Source of the DNA: Antarcticimicrobium sediminis
GTDB taxonomy: Bacteria > Pseudomonadota > Alphaproteobacteria > Rhodobacterales > Rhodobacteraceae
Reading direction: 5' to 3'
Length of the DNA stretch: 64,000 nt
Assembly (NCBI RefSeq): GCF_004348975.1
Contig: NZ_SMFP01000004.1
Location: 186,001-250,000, forward strand
The notes beneath the pieces were generated by a model. That model saw only the letters and a list, made by a program, of their open reading frames with translations, was not told the origin of the DNA and ran no database searches. Within the stretch, counting starts at the first letter, position 1. Each line of letters opens with the position of its first letter. Below are positions 1-7,733 of the stretch, in pieces. A program made the position numbers and the translations under genes.

Positions 1-719
1 CTCATCAGCGCCAGCGCGATCACCCGCAGTTTGGTGGCGTGACGTCGCCCGACCACATGGACCATCTCGCGCAACAGGTAATTCGGCCCGGTATGGGGCG
101 GCTCAAAGGCGCGCAGGCTGCCACCCGTGAGGCCGGTGGCCGTGGCCAGTGTCGTGCCCGAGCGGGCCAGCGCGCCATCGCCGCGCCGCCAATGGGCGAT
201 CTGGAGCCCTCCCGCCAAGATCAACAGTGGCACCGCCCAGCGGGTCTGTCCTGCCAGCAGCGCGCCACCGGCCAGTGACAGGCAAAGAAACAGCGCCGGT
301 GTCAGCGCCATATGCCAGCGCGGCACGGATTTGAGCTGGGTATAGATCATCGCGGTGGTGACCACGGTGCCCAGACTCAGCCCCGCGCCGAGCCAACCCA
401 GCAACGCCCAACGGGTGTCGAGAAACACCAGCCCGGCACCATAGGCCGCCATCACCCCCAGCGCGAGCAGCGCGGCCCAGCCTTCCCGGCTCAGCCAACT
501 TGTCCGCCACTGGGTAAACGCCTTCAGCCCGCGCTCAGGGTGGCCGAGGTGAAAGGCCGAGGCGATCAGCCCGCCCGTCGCCAGCAGGTAGGCGATGGTG
601 AAAAAGGCAAAGGCGCTGCGCCCGGTGACGGCTGGAGCCCCCAGCCCGAGCCAGATCAACAGGCCGAACCCCAGCCCGGACAGCGTGGTGAAGGCGATGA
701 CGGATTTGGCTGGATGCAT
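1..719 (-). CDS. soeC: Sulfite dehydrogenase membrane anchor subunit SoeC (DmsC family), 3' end outside window
   Basis: Reading the minus strand from 719 gives an open frame starting MHPAKSVIAFTTLSGLGF and running off the window edge (239 codons visible). It is a strongly hydrophobic DmsC/NrfD-like protein with several predicted membrane helices; quinone-reducing anchors of the DMSO-reductase family look like this. The ATG lies one base after the soeB stop codon, so the genes are almost certainly translationally coupled. In SoeABC enzymes of purple sulfur bacteria and roseobacters, SoeC is known to anchor the cytoplasm-facing SoeAB pair and pass sulfite electrons to the quinone pool. Identity rests on family resemblance plus position behind soeA and soeB; the alternative is the anchor of another DMSO-reductase-family enzyme. 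Confidence 0.85.
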   Translation of the reverse strand, partial: MHPAKSVIAFTTLSGLGFGLLIWLGLGAPAVTGRSAFAFFTIAYLLATGGLIASAFHLGHPERGLKAFTQWRTSWLSREGWAALLALGVMAAYGAGLVFLDTRWALLGWLGAGLSLGTVVTTAMIYTQLKSVPRWHMALTPALFLCLSLAGGALLAGQTRWAVPLLILAGGLQIAHWRRGDGALARSGTTLATATGLTGGSLRAFEPPHTGPNYLLREMVHVVGRRHATKLRVIALALM

Positions 720-720
720 C

Positions 721-1473
721 TTAACTGTCTCCGCCCGGCAAACGCTCGAGCGTCCGGTCAAGCCAGCCGAGGAAGCCGCCGATGTCCTGCGCCACCGGGG
801 TCAGCCTTGGCGCGGTTTCGGTGATCCGGTCCTTGGGACGTGGTGGCAGGTATTTGTTGACGGGTTTCGTGCCCTGTTCCGGCATCAGGTCGATGCCGCC
901 GCGTTCGACCACCAGCTTTGACACCGCGCTGTCCGGGTCGCCCAGATCGCCGAAATGGCGCGCGCCTGCCGGGCAGCTGCGCACGCAGGCGGGTACCCGG
1001 TCTTCCTCGGGCAGGGTGTCGTTATAGATGCGATCGACGCAGAGCGTGCATTTCTTCATCACCCCCGCGGCCGCGTCCATCTCGCGCGCGCCGTAAGGGC
1101 AAGCCCAGGCGCACAGCCCGCAACCGATGCAATCGCTCTCGTTGACCAGCACGATGCCATCCTCGACCCGCTTGTAGCTGGCCCCGGTGGGGCAGACCGT
1201 GACGCAGGGGGCGTCTTCGCAATGCAGGCAGGATTTCGGGAAATGGATCAGCTGCGCCGCGCCCTCCTTTGGCTGCACCTCATAGGAATGCACGCGGTTG
1301 AGGAAGGTGCCTGACGGGTCGGCGCCATAGGGCGATTGATCCGAAAGCGGCGCGCCATAATTCTCGGTGTTCCAGCCCTTGCAGGAGATCACACAGGCAT
1401 GGCAGCCGACGCAGGTGTCGAGGTCGATCACCAAGCCCAACTTGCGCTTGGTCGTGTCGGGGAGTTCGGTCAT
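721..1473 (-). CDS. soeB: Sulfite dehydrogenase iron-sulfur subunit SoeB
   Basis: A 250-residue polyferredoxin of the DmsB family. Four cysteine groups are visible in order: CVGCHACVISC, CLHCEDAPCVTVCP, CIGCGLCAWACP and CTLCVD followed by CVRSCP. This is the usual arrangement for four iron-sulfur clusters carrying electrons from the molybdenum subunit to the membrane anchor. I chose the ATG at 1473 because GAGGG lies 8 nt upstream; an in-frame GTG at 1491 would add six residues. The gene lies between soeA (87 nt upstream) and soeC (1 nt downstream). There is no Tat signal, consistent with a cytoplasmic enzyme. The soeA-soeB gap holds a GC-rich palindromic repeat also found after the ArsP gene. 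Confidence 0.9.
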   Translation of the reverse strand: MTELPDTTKRKLGLVIDLDTCVGCHACVISCKGWNTENYGAPLSDQSPYGADPSGTFLNRVHSYEVQPKEGAAQLIHFPKSCLHCEDAPCVTVCPTGASYKRVEDGIVLVNESDCIGCGLCAWACPYGAREMDAAAGVMKKCTLCVDRIYNDTLPEEDRVPACVRSCPAGARHFGDLGDPDSAVSKLVVERGGIDLMPEQGTKPVNKYLPPRPKDRITETAPRLTPVAQDIGGFLGWLDRTLERLPGGDS

Positions 1474-1508
1474 GTGCTCAGCCCTCGGCACTGGAGGCTA
1501 TGGTCGGA

Positions 1509-1555
1509 CCGGGGCGCTGCCCCGGGCCCCGGGATATTTGTGGAGAAAGGAAGGG
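1509..1555. repeat. GC-rich palindromic intergenic repeat, copy A
   Basis: The unit is GGGGCGCTGCCCC, then CCCGGGATATTT, then an A/G-rich tail containing AAAGGAA. It lies in the soeA-soeB gap and matches copy B (8788-8836) closely, apart from the short spacer after the first palindrome. It looks like a small dispersed, hairpin-forming element. No coding potential is apparent. Confidence 0.65.
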
Positions 1556-1560
1556 GTGGA

Positions 1561-4392
1561 TCATTTCCCCACCTTCCATTCGAGATGATCCGGGCCTTGC
1601 CCGACGGGGGAGGTGAGAGGGGCGAAGGCCGGTTGGCTTTCGTCCGGGGGGATGGCTTTCTCGATCTTGACCTTCAGGTCGAACCAAGCGGCCTGCCCGG
1701 TGATCGGGTCGGAATTGGCCCAGCGTAGCCCGTCGCCCTTGGGCGGCAGCAACTCGTGGATCAGGTGATTGAGCAGAAAGCCGCGCGTCGCCTCCGGCGC
1801 ATCGCCCTTCAGCGCCCAGGCGCCCTTGCGTTTGCCAATGGCGTTCCATGTCCAGACCGTGGCGTCGTTGAGCGCGGCCATTTCCCTCACCGGGACGGTG
1901 ATTTCACCGTGCGGCGATGTCACTTTTGCCCAGTCCCCATCGCGCAGCCCATGTTCGCGCATCAGCCGGGTCGGCACGTACAGCGGGTTGTGCCCGTGCA
2001 GCTGCCGCAGCCAAGCGTTCTGGCTGCCCCAGCTGTGATACATCGCCATCGGGCGTTGTGTCAGCGCGTTGACGGTGAACCCGGCGTTGCCCTGCTGGTC
2101 GGTCTCGTACCAGATCGGCAGCGGGTCCATCACCGTCTTGAGCCGGTCGCGCAGATGCTCGGGCGGCTGGTGCTCTCCATGCCCCTCGGCGGCGCGCTGG
2201 AACTTGCGCAGCGGTTCGACATAGAGCTGGAACAGATAGGGCTGTGGGCTGTCGTAGAGCCCGCTCTCGACGGCCCAGTTCTGATAGGCCGCGTTCCACG
2301 GTTTGTAATAGGACGCCGCCTTGGGGATATGGCTGACAAAGAAGCCGCCATTTTCGATATAGCGCGCCATCTGGCCGGGGTTCGGTGTACCGCGTCCGGT
2401 CTTGTTGCCACCTTCGCCGCGCCAACCGGCGAGTGGGCCGATGCCGGGCTTGCGTTCATGGTTGACGATGTAATCGGCGTAATCGGCATAGACCGCCGCG
2501 CCACTCTCATCGACGAACCCCGGCAGGCCCAGCCTGACACCGAGGTCGATCAGCACCGACTGAAACCCCCGCACGTCGCGGTCCGGGGCGATCACCGGCC
2601 AGCGGATCGCGTCAGCCAGGGCATCCGCTTCGCAGATCGGGCGGTCGAGCAGGCTGATGCAATCGTGGCGCTCCAGATAGGTGGTATCGGGCAGGATCAG
2701 ATCGGCATAGGCGACCATCTCGGAACTGTAGGCATCGGAATAGATGATATGCGGAATGACATAGGTGCCGCTCTCATCGGTATCGGTCAGCATTTCCATT
2801 ACGCTGCGCGTGTTCATGGAGGAATTCCACGCCATGTTCGCCATATACATGAACAGGGTGTCGATCTTGTAGGGATCACCGGCATGGGCGTTCGAGATCA
2901 CCATATGCATCAGCCCATGCGCCGACATCGGGTTTTCCCAAGTGAACGCCTTGTCGATGCGCGCCGGGCTGCCGTCTACCTTTAGTGCCAGATCCTCCGG
3001 CCCCTGAACGAACCCCAGATGTGGCCCGTCCAGCGGTGCGCCGGGGGTGACGTTGAAATGCGGCTTGGGGTGGATCTCGGCGGGTTTCGGATAGGGCGGC
3101 TTGAAGCGGAAACCGCCCGGCACTTCCACCGTGCCCAGCAGGATCTGCAACACGTGCAGCGCGCGGGCGGTCTGGAAGCCGTTGGCATGGGCCGAGATAC
3201 CGCGCATCGCGTGAAAACTGACCGGGCGGCCCACCATGGTCGGGTGAGTTTCGCCGCGAAAATCGGTCCATTGCCGGTCCAGCTCAAAGGCCTCATCAAA
3301 GGCGACGCGGGCGATCTCTCCGGCCACGGCGCGGATCTTGTCTGCCGGGATGCCACAGCGCTCGGCCACGGTTTCTGGGGCGTAGTCAGAGGAGAGATAG
3401 CGCTCTGCCATCAGATGCAGGACCGGGCGATAAAGGATGCCGTCGCGGGTATGGGTCGCGGACAAATCGGGGCGCACGCCGGGCTGGTCGAACGGGGTGA
3501 GCGCGCCGCTGGCCCGGTCGATCACCAGCGTCTTGCCGTCGGCGCCGCGCAGCAACAGGCCATGCTCTGGCGTGCCCGGGGCCTCGGCCACCAGACAGGG
3601 GGCGTTGGTATAGCGGGCAAGATACTCAAGGTCGATCTTGCCCGCCGTCATCAGCACATGAATGAGCGACAGGATGAACAGCCCGTCGGTGCCCGGTGTG
3701 ATCGAGACCCAATCATCGGCCACCGCGTTATAGCCGCTGCGCACCGGGTTTACCCCGATCACCCGTGCGCCGCGCGCCTTGATCTTGCCGATTCCCATCT
3801 TGATCGGGTTGCTGTCATGATCCTCGGCCACCCCGAACAGGATGAAAAGCTTGGTGTAATCCCAGTCCGGTTGGCCAAATTCCCAGAACGAGCCACCCAT
3901 GGTGTAGATGCCCGCGGTTGCCATGTTGACCGAACAGAACCCGCCGTGGGCCGCATAGTTCGGCGTGCCGAATTTTTGTGCCCACCAGCCTGTAAAGCTT
4001 TGCGACTGATCGCGCCCGGTGAAGAAGGCCAGCTTTTCCGGGGCCTTTTCGCGCAGCGGTTTCAGCCAGCCCGTGGCAATCTCCAGCGCCTCGTCCCATG
4101 AGATTTCTTCGAACTGGCCCGATCCGCGCGGCCCCACCCGCTTGAGCGGTGCGCGCAGGCGTGACGGCGCGTTGACCTGCATGATCCCGGCCGAGCCCTT
4201 GGCGCAAAGCACGCCCTTGTTCACCGGGTGGTCGCGGTTGCCCTCGATATAGGCGACCTGCTGCGTCCCATCCGCGCCGCGCTTCATATGCACGTTGATG
4301 CCACAGCGGCAGGCACACATGTAGCACGTGGTCTTGCGAACCTCGTCCGAGACCTTGGGCGACAGATTCAGGTCCGGCTGGCGGTGGCTCAT
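1561..4392 (-). CDS. soeA: Sulfite dehydrogenase molybdopterin subunit SoeA
   Basis: A 943-residue molybdopterin oxidoreductase of the DMSO-reductase family. The N-terminus has the [4Fe-4S] ligand pattern C23-x2-C26-x3-C30 with a fourth Cys at 63 (VLCAKG), followed by the Mo-bisMGD core and a C-terminal molydopterin-dinucleotide-binding domain. No twin-arginine signal is present, which points to a cytoplasmic enzyme, as known for SoeABC sulfite dehydrogenase. SoeA oxidises sulfite to sulfate, the last step when sulfite is released from taurine or other C2 sulfonates. The operon order is soeA-soeB-soeC on the minus strand, divergent from pta across about 280 bases. Ribosome binding is weak, with GAGGG directly abutting the ATG. 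The sulfite assignment comes from length, subunit order and the nearby tauR/tpa/pta; thiosulfate or polysulfide reductase-type enzymes are alternatives. Confidence 0.88.
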   Translation of the reverse strand: MSHRQPDLNLSPKVSDEVRKTTCYMCACRCGINVHMKRGADGTQQVAYIEGNRDHPVNKGVLCAKGSAGIMQVNAPSRLRAPLKRVGPRGSGQFEEISWDEALEIATGWLKPLREKAPEKLAFFTGRDQSQSFTGWWAQKFGTPNYAAHGGFCSVNMATAGIYTMGGSFWEFGQPDWDYTKLFILFGVAEDHDSNPIKMGIGKIKARGARVIGVNPVRSGYNAVADDWVSITPGTDGLFILSLIHVLMTAGKIDLEYLARYTNAPCLVAEAPGTPEHGLLLRGADGKTLVIDRASGALTPFDQPGVRPDLSATHTRDGILYRPVLHLMAERYLSSDYAPETVAERCGIPADKIRAVAGEIARVAFDEAFELDRQWTDFRGETHPTMVGRPVSFHAMRGISAHANGFQTARALHVLQILLGTVEVPGGFRFKPPYPKPAEIHPKPHFNVTPGAPLDGPHLGFVQGPEDLALKVDGSPARIDKAFTWENPMSAHGLMHMVISNAHAGDPYKIDTLFMYMANMAWNSSMNTRSVMEMLTDTDESGTYVIPHIIYSDAYSSEMVAYADLILPDTTYLERHDCISLLDRPICEADALADAIRWPVIAPDRDVRGFQSVLIDLGVRLGLPGFVDESGAAVYADYADYIVNHERKPGIGPLAGWRGEGGNKTGRGTPNPGQMARYIENGGFFVSHIPKAASYYKPWNAAYQNWAVESGLYDSPQPYLFQLYVEPLRKFQRAAEGHGEHQPPEHLRDRLKTVMDPLPIWYETDQQGNAGFTVNALTQRPMAMYHSWGSQNAWLRQLHGHNPLYVPTRLMREHGLRDGDWAKVTSPHGEITVPVREMAALNDATVWTWNAIGKRKGAWALKGDAPEATRGFLLNHLIHELLPPKGDGLRWANSDPITGQAAWFDLKVKIEKAIPPDESQPAFAPLTSPVGQGPDHLEWKVGK

Positions 4393-4673
4393 CCCTCGGT
4401 TTCCCTGTTTTTCATTGAACGCTAGTGCAGAATTTCCGTCCGCGCGACAGTTTTTCAGTCTCCTCCGTTAAGGCGGAACTTGATCTTTTATATCTACGGT
4501 ATGGGCGGGTGGCTGTCCCGCGCGACATCGGGGGGATCGCCACGATAGGGCAACACGCGCATGGTGCCGTCGATATCGCTGGTTCCGGCGCGGCCGAAAT
4601 GGCCCCCGCAAAGCCCCGGATGATCTTGACGTTTTCGCGCGGGGCTGGCCCCTTGGGGGCAATGGAGGGCGAT

Positions 4674-5528
4674 ATGTCAGCACTGGAAAGGGCGTTTGAG
4701 GCGGCCCGTGCGCGGCGGCTTCGTGTGGTGTTTCCTGAATTGGGACAGGATGCGCGCATCGACGCGGCGGTTGCGCGGTTGCGGGCCGGGGGGCTGGCAG
4801 ATCCGATCGCGCTGGCCGAGATGAGCGCGGCGCAGATCGCGACGCTGGTCGAGAGGCGCGGCGTGAAAGCGGCGCTGGCGCGGCGGATGCTGAATCGCCC
4901 GCTGATCCGGGCCGCCGCCATGGTTGCCGCAGGCGAGGCCGACGCGATGGTTGCCGGTGCGGTGGCGGCAAGCAAAAAGGTGATCGAGGCGGCCAGCCTC
5001 GCCATCGGTCCGGCCGAGGAGGGGAGGGCCGTCTCGTCCTTTTTCCTGATGGTGTTTCCCGACGGGCGCGACCTGATCTTTGCCGATTGCGGGCTGAACG
5101 TGGATCCAGATGCGGCCCAACTGGTCGATATCGCGCGCGCCTCCGAGAAAACCGGGCGGGCATTGTTGGGCGCGGCGCGGGTGGCGTTGCTGTCCTTTTC
5201 CACCGGCCGCAGCGGCGCGGGGGCCAGCGTGGACAAGGTGCGCGCGGCAGCCGAGGCCAGTGGCTTTACCGGCCCGGTGCAGGGGGACGCGGCGCTCAAT
5301 CCTCGGGTGGCCGTGGCCAAGGGGCTGGGCACGGGCGATGCGAATGTCCTTGTCTTCCCCAATCTGGACGCGGGCAATATCGCCTATAAACTGGCGCAGG
5401 AACTGGCCGGGGCGCAGGCGCTGGGCCCGATTCTGCAAGGGTTCCGTCGCCCCGTCTGTGATCTGAGCCGGGGGGCGACGGTGGAGGATATCGTGGCCGC
5501 CACCGTGGTGACGCTGGCGCTGGCCTGA
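4674..5528 (+). CDS. pta: Phosphate acetyltransferase, short form
   Basis: A 284-residue Pta that converts acetyl phosphate and CoA to acetyl-CoA. The C-terminal half is classical: LLSFSTGRSG, GDAALNP, NVLVFPNLDAGNIAYK, GPILQG and DLSRGATVEDI. It is shorter than the usual roughly 330-residue Pta; the missing length seems to lie in the N-terminal third between the VVFPE segment and the GEADAMVAGA segment. Start 4674 is preceded by GGAGGG at a short spacing; an in-frame ATG at 4662 is less likely. In sulfonate degraders Pta handles the acetyl phosphate made by sulfoacetaldehyde acetyltransferase (Xsc). Here it is divergent from soeABC and convergent with tauR, but no xsc is present. No clear remnant of xsc was seen in the 281-base soeA-pta gap. 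Confidence 0.88.
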   Translation: MSALERAFEAARARRLRVVFPELGQDARIDAAVARLRAGGLADPIALAEMSAAQIATLVERRGVKAALARRMLNRPLIRAAAMVAAGEADAMVAGAVAASKKVIEAASLAIGPAEEGRAVSSFFLMVFPDGRDLIFADCGLNVDPDAAQLVDIARASEKTGRALLGAARVALLSFSTGRSGAGASVDKVRAAAEASGFTGPVQGDAALNPRVAVAKGLGTGDANVLVFPNLDAGNIAYKLAQELAGAQALGPILQGFRRPVCDLSRGATVEDIVAATVVTLALA

Positions 5529-5583
5529 GGGCGGGGAAGGGTCACATCGGGCGTCGCGACTGCGTCCTTTGCCGTGAGGTGCC

Positions 5584-7059
5584 CTATCCGTCGTCGGCTT
5601 GCATTTGGCCCAGAGCCTCGGCGATCCGCGCGATGCCGTCGCCGATACGTGCGACCGGGATCGAGGAATATCCCAGTCGGTAATAGCGTTTCGCGCGCTC
5701 TGGCCCGGCGAAAAACGGCGCGCCGGGTTCGATAAAGACACTTTGTGCCTGTAGGCGCGCGGCAAGCTGTGCGCTGTCGGTGCCCTCCGGGGCTCGCATC
5801 CAAAGCGACGAGCCGCCATAGACACCGCGCCCGGCGATGCTCAGCCCATGGGCGGATATCGCGGCCTCCATCGCGGCGCGCCGGTCGTGCAGTGCCGCGC
5901 CCATCCGCCGGATCTGGCTGTCGTAATGGCCCAGCGACAGGAAATAGGCGGTGGTGCGCTGCATGTGGCCGGGAGGGTGGCGCAACATGGTGGCGCGCAG
6001 GGCGCGGGCCTCGCGGATAAAGGGTTCGGATCCAACCATGTAGCCGAGCCGCAGGCCGGGAAACAGCGACTTGGAAAAGCTGCCGACATAGATCACGCGC
6101 CCGTCCTCATCCAGCGACTTCAGCGCCGGCGAGGGGGCGGCGAGAAAGGCCATCTCGAACTCGTAATCATCCTCGACCACCAGCGCGTCGATGTCGCGGG
6201 CGTGAGCCAGCAGCGCGCGGCGGCGTTCCAGCGGCATGGTGGCGGTGGTCGGGCATTGGTGGCTGGGGCTGGTAAAGATCACGTCGGTGTCTGCCGGGAT
6301 CGCATCGGGGGGCAGCCCGTCGGCATCGACCCGCACCGGGGTCAGCTGGCAGCCGGCATGGGTCAGCAGGTCGCGCTGGGCGGGATAGCAGGGGTCTTCG
6401 ATTACGGCGCGGCGGCGGTGGTTGAGCAGCACGCGGGCGGCGATCCACAGCGCGTTCTGCGCCCCGAGGGTGATCAGGATTTCCTCGGGCCGGGCCGAGA
6501 TCCCGCGCCGGGGCAGCGTGTGGCGGGCGATGTATTCGACCAGAAGCGGGTCGTCGCGATCAAAGTAGTCGTCTGTTAAGGCGGCGAAATCTTTCTGTCC
6601 AAGGGCGCGCAGGGCGCAGTGGCGCCAATTGGTGTGGTCGAACAGCGTGGGATCGGCCTGACCATAGATGAACGGATAGCGGAAGTCGCGCCAACCGACC
6701 GGTTTGTGCGGCGTGTCGCCGCCGGTGAACCGTTGGGCGATGGCGCGGGTCCAGTCCACGGTATCGGCGGCGCGCGGGCGCGGCGAATAGACCGGCGGCA
6801 CCGGCGCGTTCTCTGAGACATAGTAGCCGGAGCGGCCGCGCGAGGTCAGATAATCGTTCGCCACCAACTCGGTATAGGCGAGGGTGACGGTGATCCGGCT
6901 GACGCCGAGATGGCTGGCGAGCTTGCGCGAGGAGGGCAGTTTCTCACCGATGTGGAAGCGGCCGGAGAGGATGCCCTCGGCGATCATCTGCTGCACCTGC
7001 GCCTGCAGCGTGCCGGGCGCATCGGGGTTGAGAAAGAAGGTGTCGACGGCGATAGGCAT
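5584..7059 (-). CDS. tauR: MocR/GntR-type taurine catabolism regulator TauR
   Basis: 491 residues: an N-terminal GntR winged helix (about residues 10-80, with LPSSRKLASHLGVSRITV) fused to a fold-type-I aminotransferase domain. The aminotransferase part keeps the PLP-lysine context SFSKSLFPGLRLGY. Start MPIAVDTFFLNP was chosen because upstream codons back to 7179 look non-coding. TauR-type MocR regulators are known activators of taurine-uptake and taurine-degradation genes in Rhodobacteraceae. The gene converges on pta. Its own upstream region has three CTGGA(C) boxes spaced exactly 22 bp apart, and two similar boxes lie upstream of tpa, suggesting autoregulation and control of tpa. The exact effector is inferred, not shown; other MocR proteins such as GabR share this architecture. 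Confidence 0.85.
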   Translation of the reverse strand: MPIAVDTFFLNPDAPGTLQAQVQQMIAEGILSGRFHIGEKLPSSRKLASHLGVSRITVTLAYTELVANDYLTSRGRSGYYVSENAPVPPVYSPRPRAADTVDWTRAIAQRFTGGDTPHKPVGWRDFRYPFIYGQADPTLFDHTNWRHCALRALGQKDFAALTDDYFDRDDPLLVEYIARHTLPRRGISARPEEILITLGAQNALWIAARVLLNHRRRAVIEDPCYPAQRDLLTHAGCQLTPVRVDADGLPPDAIPADTDVIFTSPSHQCPTTATMPLERRRALLAHARDIDALVVEDDYEFEMAFLAAPSPALKSLDEDGRVIYVGSFSKSLFPGLRLGYMVGSEPFIREARALRATMLRHPPGHMQRTTAYFLSLGHYDSQIRRMGAALHDRRAAMEAAISAHGLSIAGRGVYGGSSLWMRAPEGTDSAQLAARLQAQSVFIEPGAPFFAGPERAKRYYRLGYSSIPVARIGDGIARIAEALGQMQADDG

Positions 7060-7073
7060 GGCGGCAGAATAGG

Positions 7074-7127
7074 CTGGACTGATCTGGCTTGTAAACTGGA
7101 TATAGAGGCGGCGCCGTCTGGACCAAC
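7074..7127 (+). promoter_or_regulatory. Three phased CTGGA boxes, putative TauR operator at tauR
   Basis: CTGGACTGAT (7074), CTGGATATAG (7096) and CTGGACCAAC (7118) start exactly 22 bp apart, about two helical turns, just upstream of tauR. A weaker CTGGCTTGTA lies at 7084. From memory, the reported Rhodobacter TauR repeat has a CTGGAC core followed by YTAA. Function is inferred. Confidence 0.6.
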
Positions 7128-7211
7128 GCTCGGGATGTTTACCGGGCTGTGGGAGAGGCGAATCGCCGCGTTTTCTCATGATTAGAGTCTCTATTTTGGG
7201 GGGTTTGGTCC

Positions 7212-7288
7212 CTGTTTCGTACAGTCGGCTTGGGCATGATCCTGTCCGGGAGGAGCGGATTGGGGAGTATCCATGCTGTTTTGTACAG
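7212..7288. promoter_or_regulatory. Pair of CTGT-N5-ACAG palindromes
   Basis: CTGTTTCGTACAG (7212-7224) and CTGTTTTGTACAG (7276-7288) differ at one base and are each an imperfect dyad. They start 64 bases apart in the tauR-arsR gap. They look like binding sites for an unidentified dimeric regulator. Confidence 0.5.
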
Positions 7289-7368
7289 AAGGGCGGGTTT
7301 GCCCGCGTAGTTGCCCTGAACAGGGTTAACGGGTGGGGCCGGGAGCGGATTTGGGCCGTTCAAATAGA

Positions 7369-7398
7369 TTGACAGAGGCAAATAGTTCGAAATAACTA
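7369..7398 (+). promoter_or_regulatory. Promoter and overlapping operator-like repeat before the ArsR gene
   Basis: TTGACA at 7369-7374 is followed after 17 bases by ATAACT at 7392-7397, a fair sigma-70 pair. The perfect inverted repeat TAGTT-cgaaat-AACTA (7383-7398) covers the -10 region. ArsR-family repressors commonly bind dyads at this position, so autorepression is plausible. Confidence 0.5.
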
Positions 7399-7424
7399 GG
7401 TTTATAGTTTTGGTGGAGACGCAG

Positions 7425-7733
7425 ATGTTGGAAGAGGCCGCACAGGGATTTGCCGCGATGGGATCGGACTCCCGTTTGAGGGTGCTCAAAACGTTGGTTC
7501 GCGCCGGTGAGGCCGGGCTGAGCGTCGGCGAGATTCAGGAACGCACCGGCATCGCGCCTTCGACACTGGCGCATCATCTGAAATTCCTCGCCGCCGGTGG
7601 TTTGGTGGAACAGCAAAAGACCGGGCGCACGGTGATCAACCGCGCCCGCTATGACCGGTTGGAAGAACTGGCGGCGTTCATTCTGGATGAATGTTGCATC
7701 GACACGCAGAGAAAGGCGGCGAACGATGGCTGA
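7425..7733 (+). CDS. ArsR-family winged-helix transcriptional regulator
   Basis: A 102-residue ArsR/SmtB-type protein with a helix-turn-helix core (LSVGEIQERTGIAPSTLAHHL) and a following wing (GRTVINRARY). Start 7425 has GGTGGAG seven bases upstream; upstream TTG (7410) and GTG (7413) starts are possible. No classical CVC metal-binding motif is seen in the recognition helix; a Cys pair (DECC) near the C-terminus could sense metal, metalloid or oxidant. The stop overlaps the following permease start by 8 bases, so the two are co-translated. It probably represses this two-gene operon and responds to the ligand that the permease exports. Confidence 0.88.
   Translation: MLEEAAQGFAAMGSDSRLRVLKTLVRAGEAGLSVGEIQERTGIAPSTLAHHLKFLAAGGLVEQQKTGRTVINRARYDRLEELAAFILDECCIDTQRKAANDG

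Larger units (their letters stand above)
7060..7424. other. 365-base tauR-arsR divergent regulatory region
   Basis: This stretch separates tauR (leftward) from the ArsR gene (rightward). It holds three CTGGA boxes (7074-7127), two nearly identical 13-base CTGT-N5-ACAG palindromes (7212-7224 and 7276-7288), an inverted repeat CCCTG-AA-CAGGG at 7314-7325, and a promoter-like TTGACA with an operator-like inverted repeat before the ArsR gene. No convincing protein-coding frame was found. Confidence 0.6.

Noticed and set aside
1756-2985. Plus-strand 409-codon open frame opposite soeA
   Set aside because: Antisense to the SoeA gene; no recognisable domains and typical of high-GC shadow frames.
3019-4101. 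Plus-strand 360-codon open frame opposite soeA
   Set aside because: Shadow of SoeA in another frame, no family match.
4393-4673. Remnant of xsc between soeA and pta
   Set aside because: No ThDP-enzyme motifs were seen in any frame; only short unrelated frames.
4412-5377. Minus-strand 321-codon frame opposite pta
   Set aside because: Low-complexity Ala/Ser/Arg-rich, antisense to a clear Pta gene.
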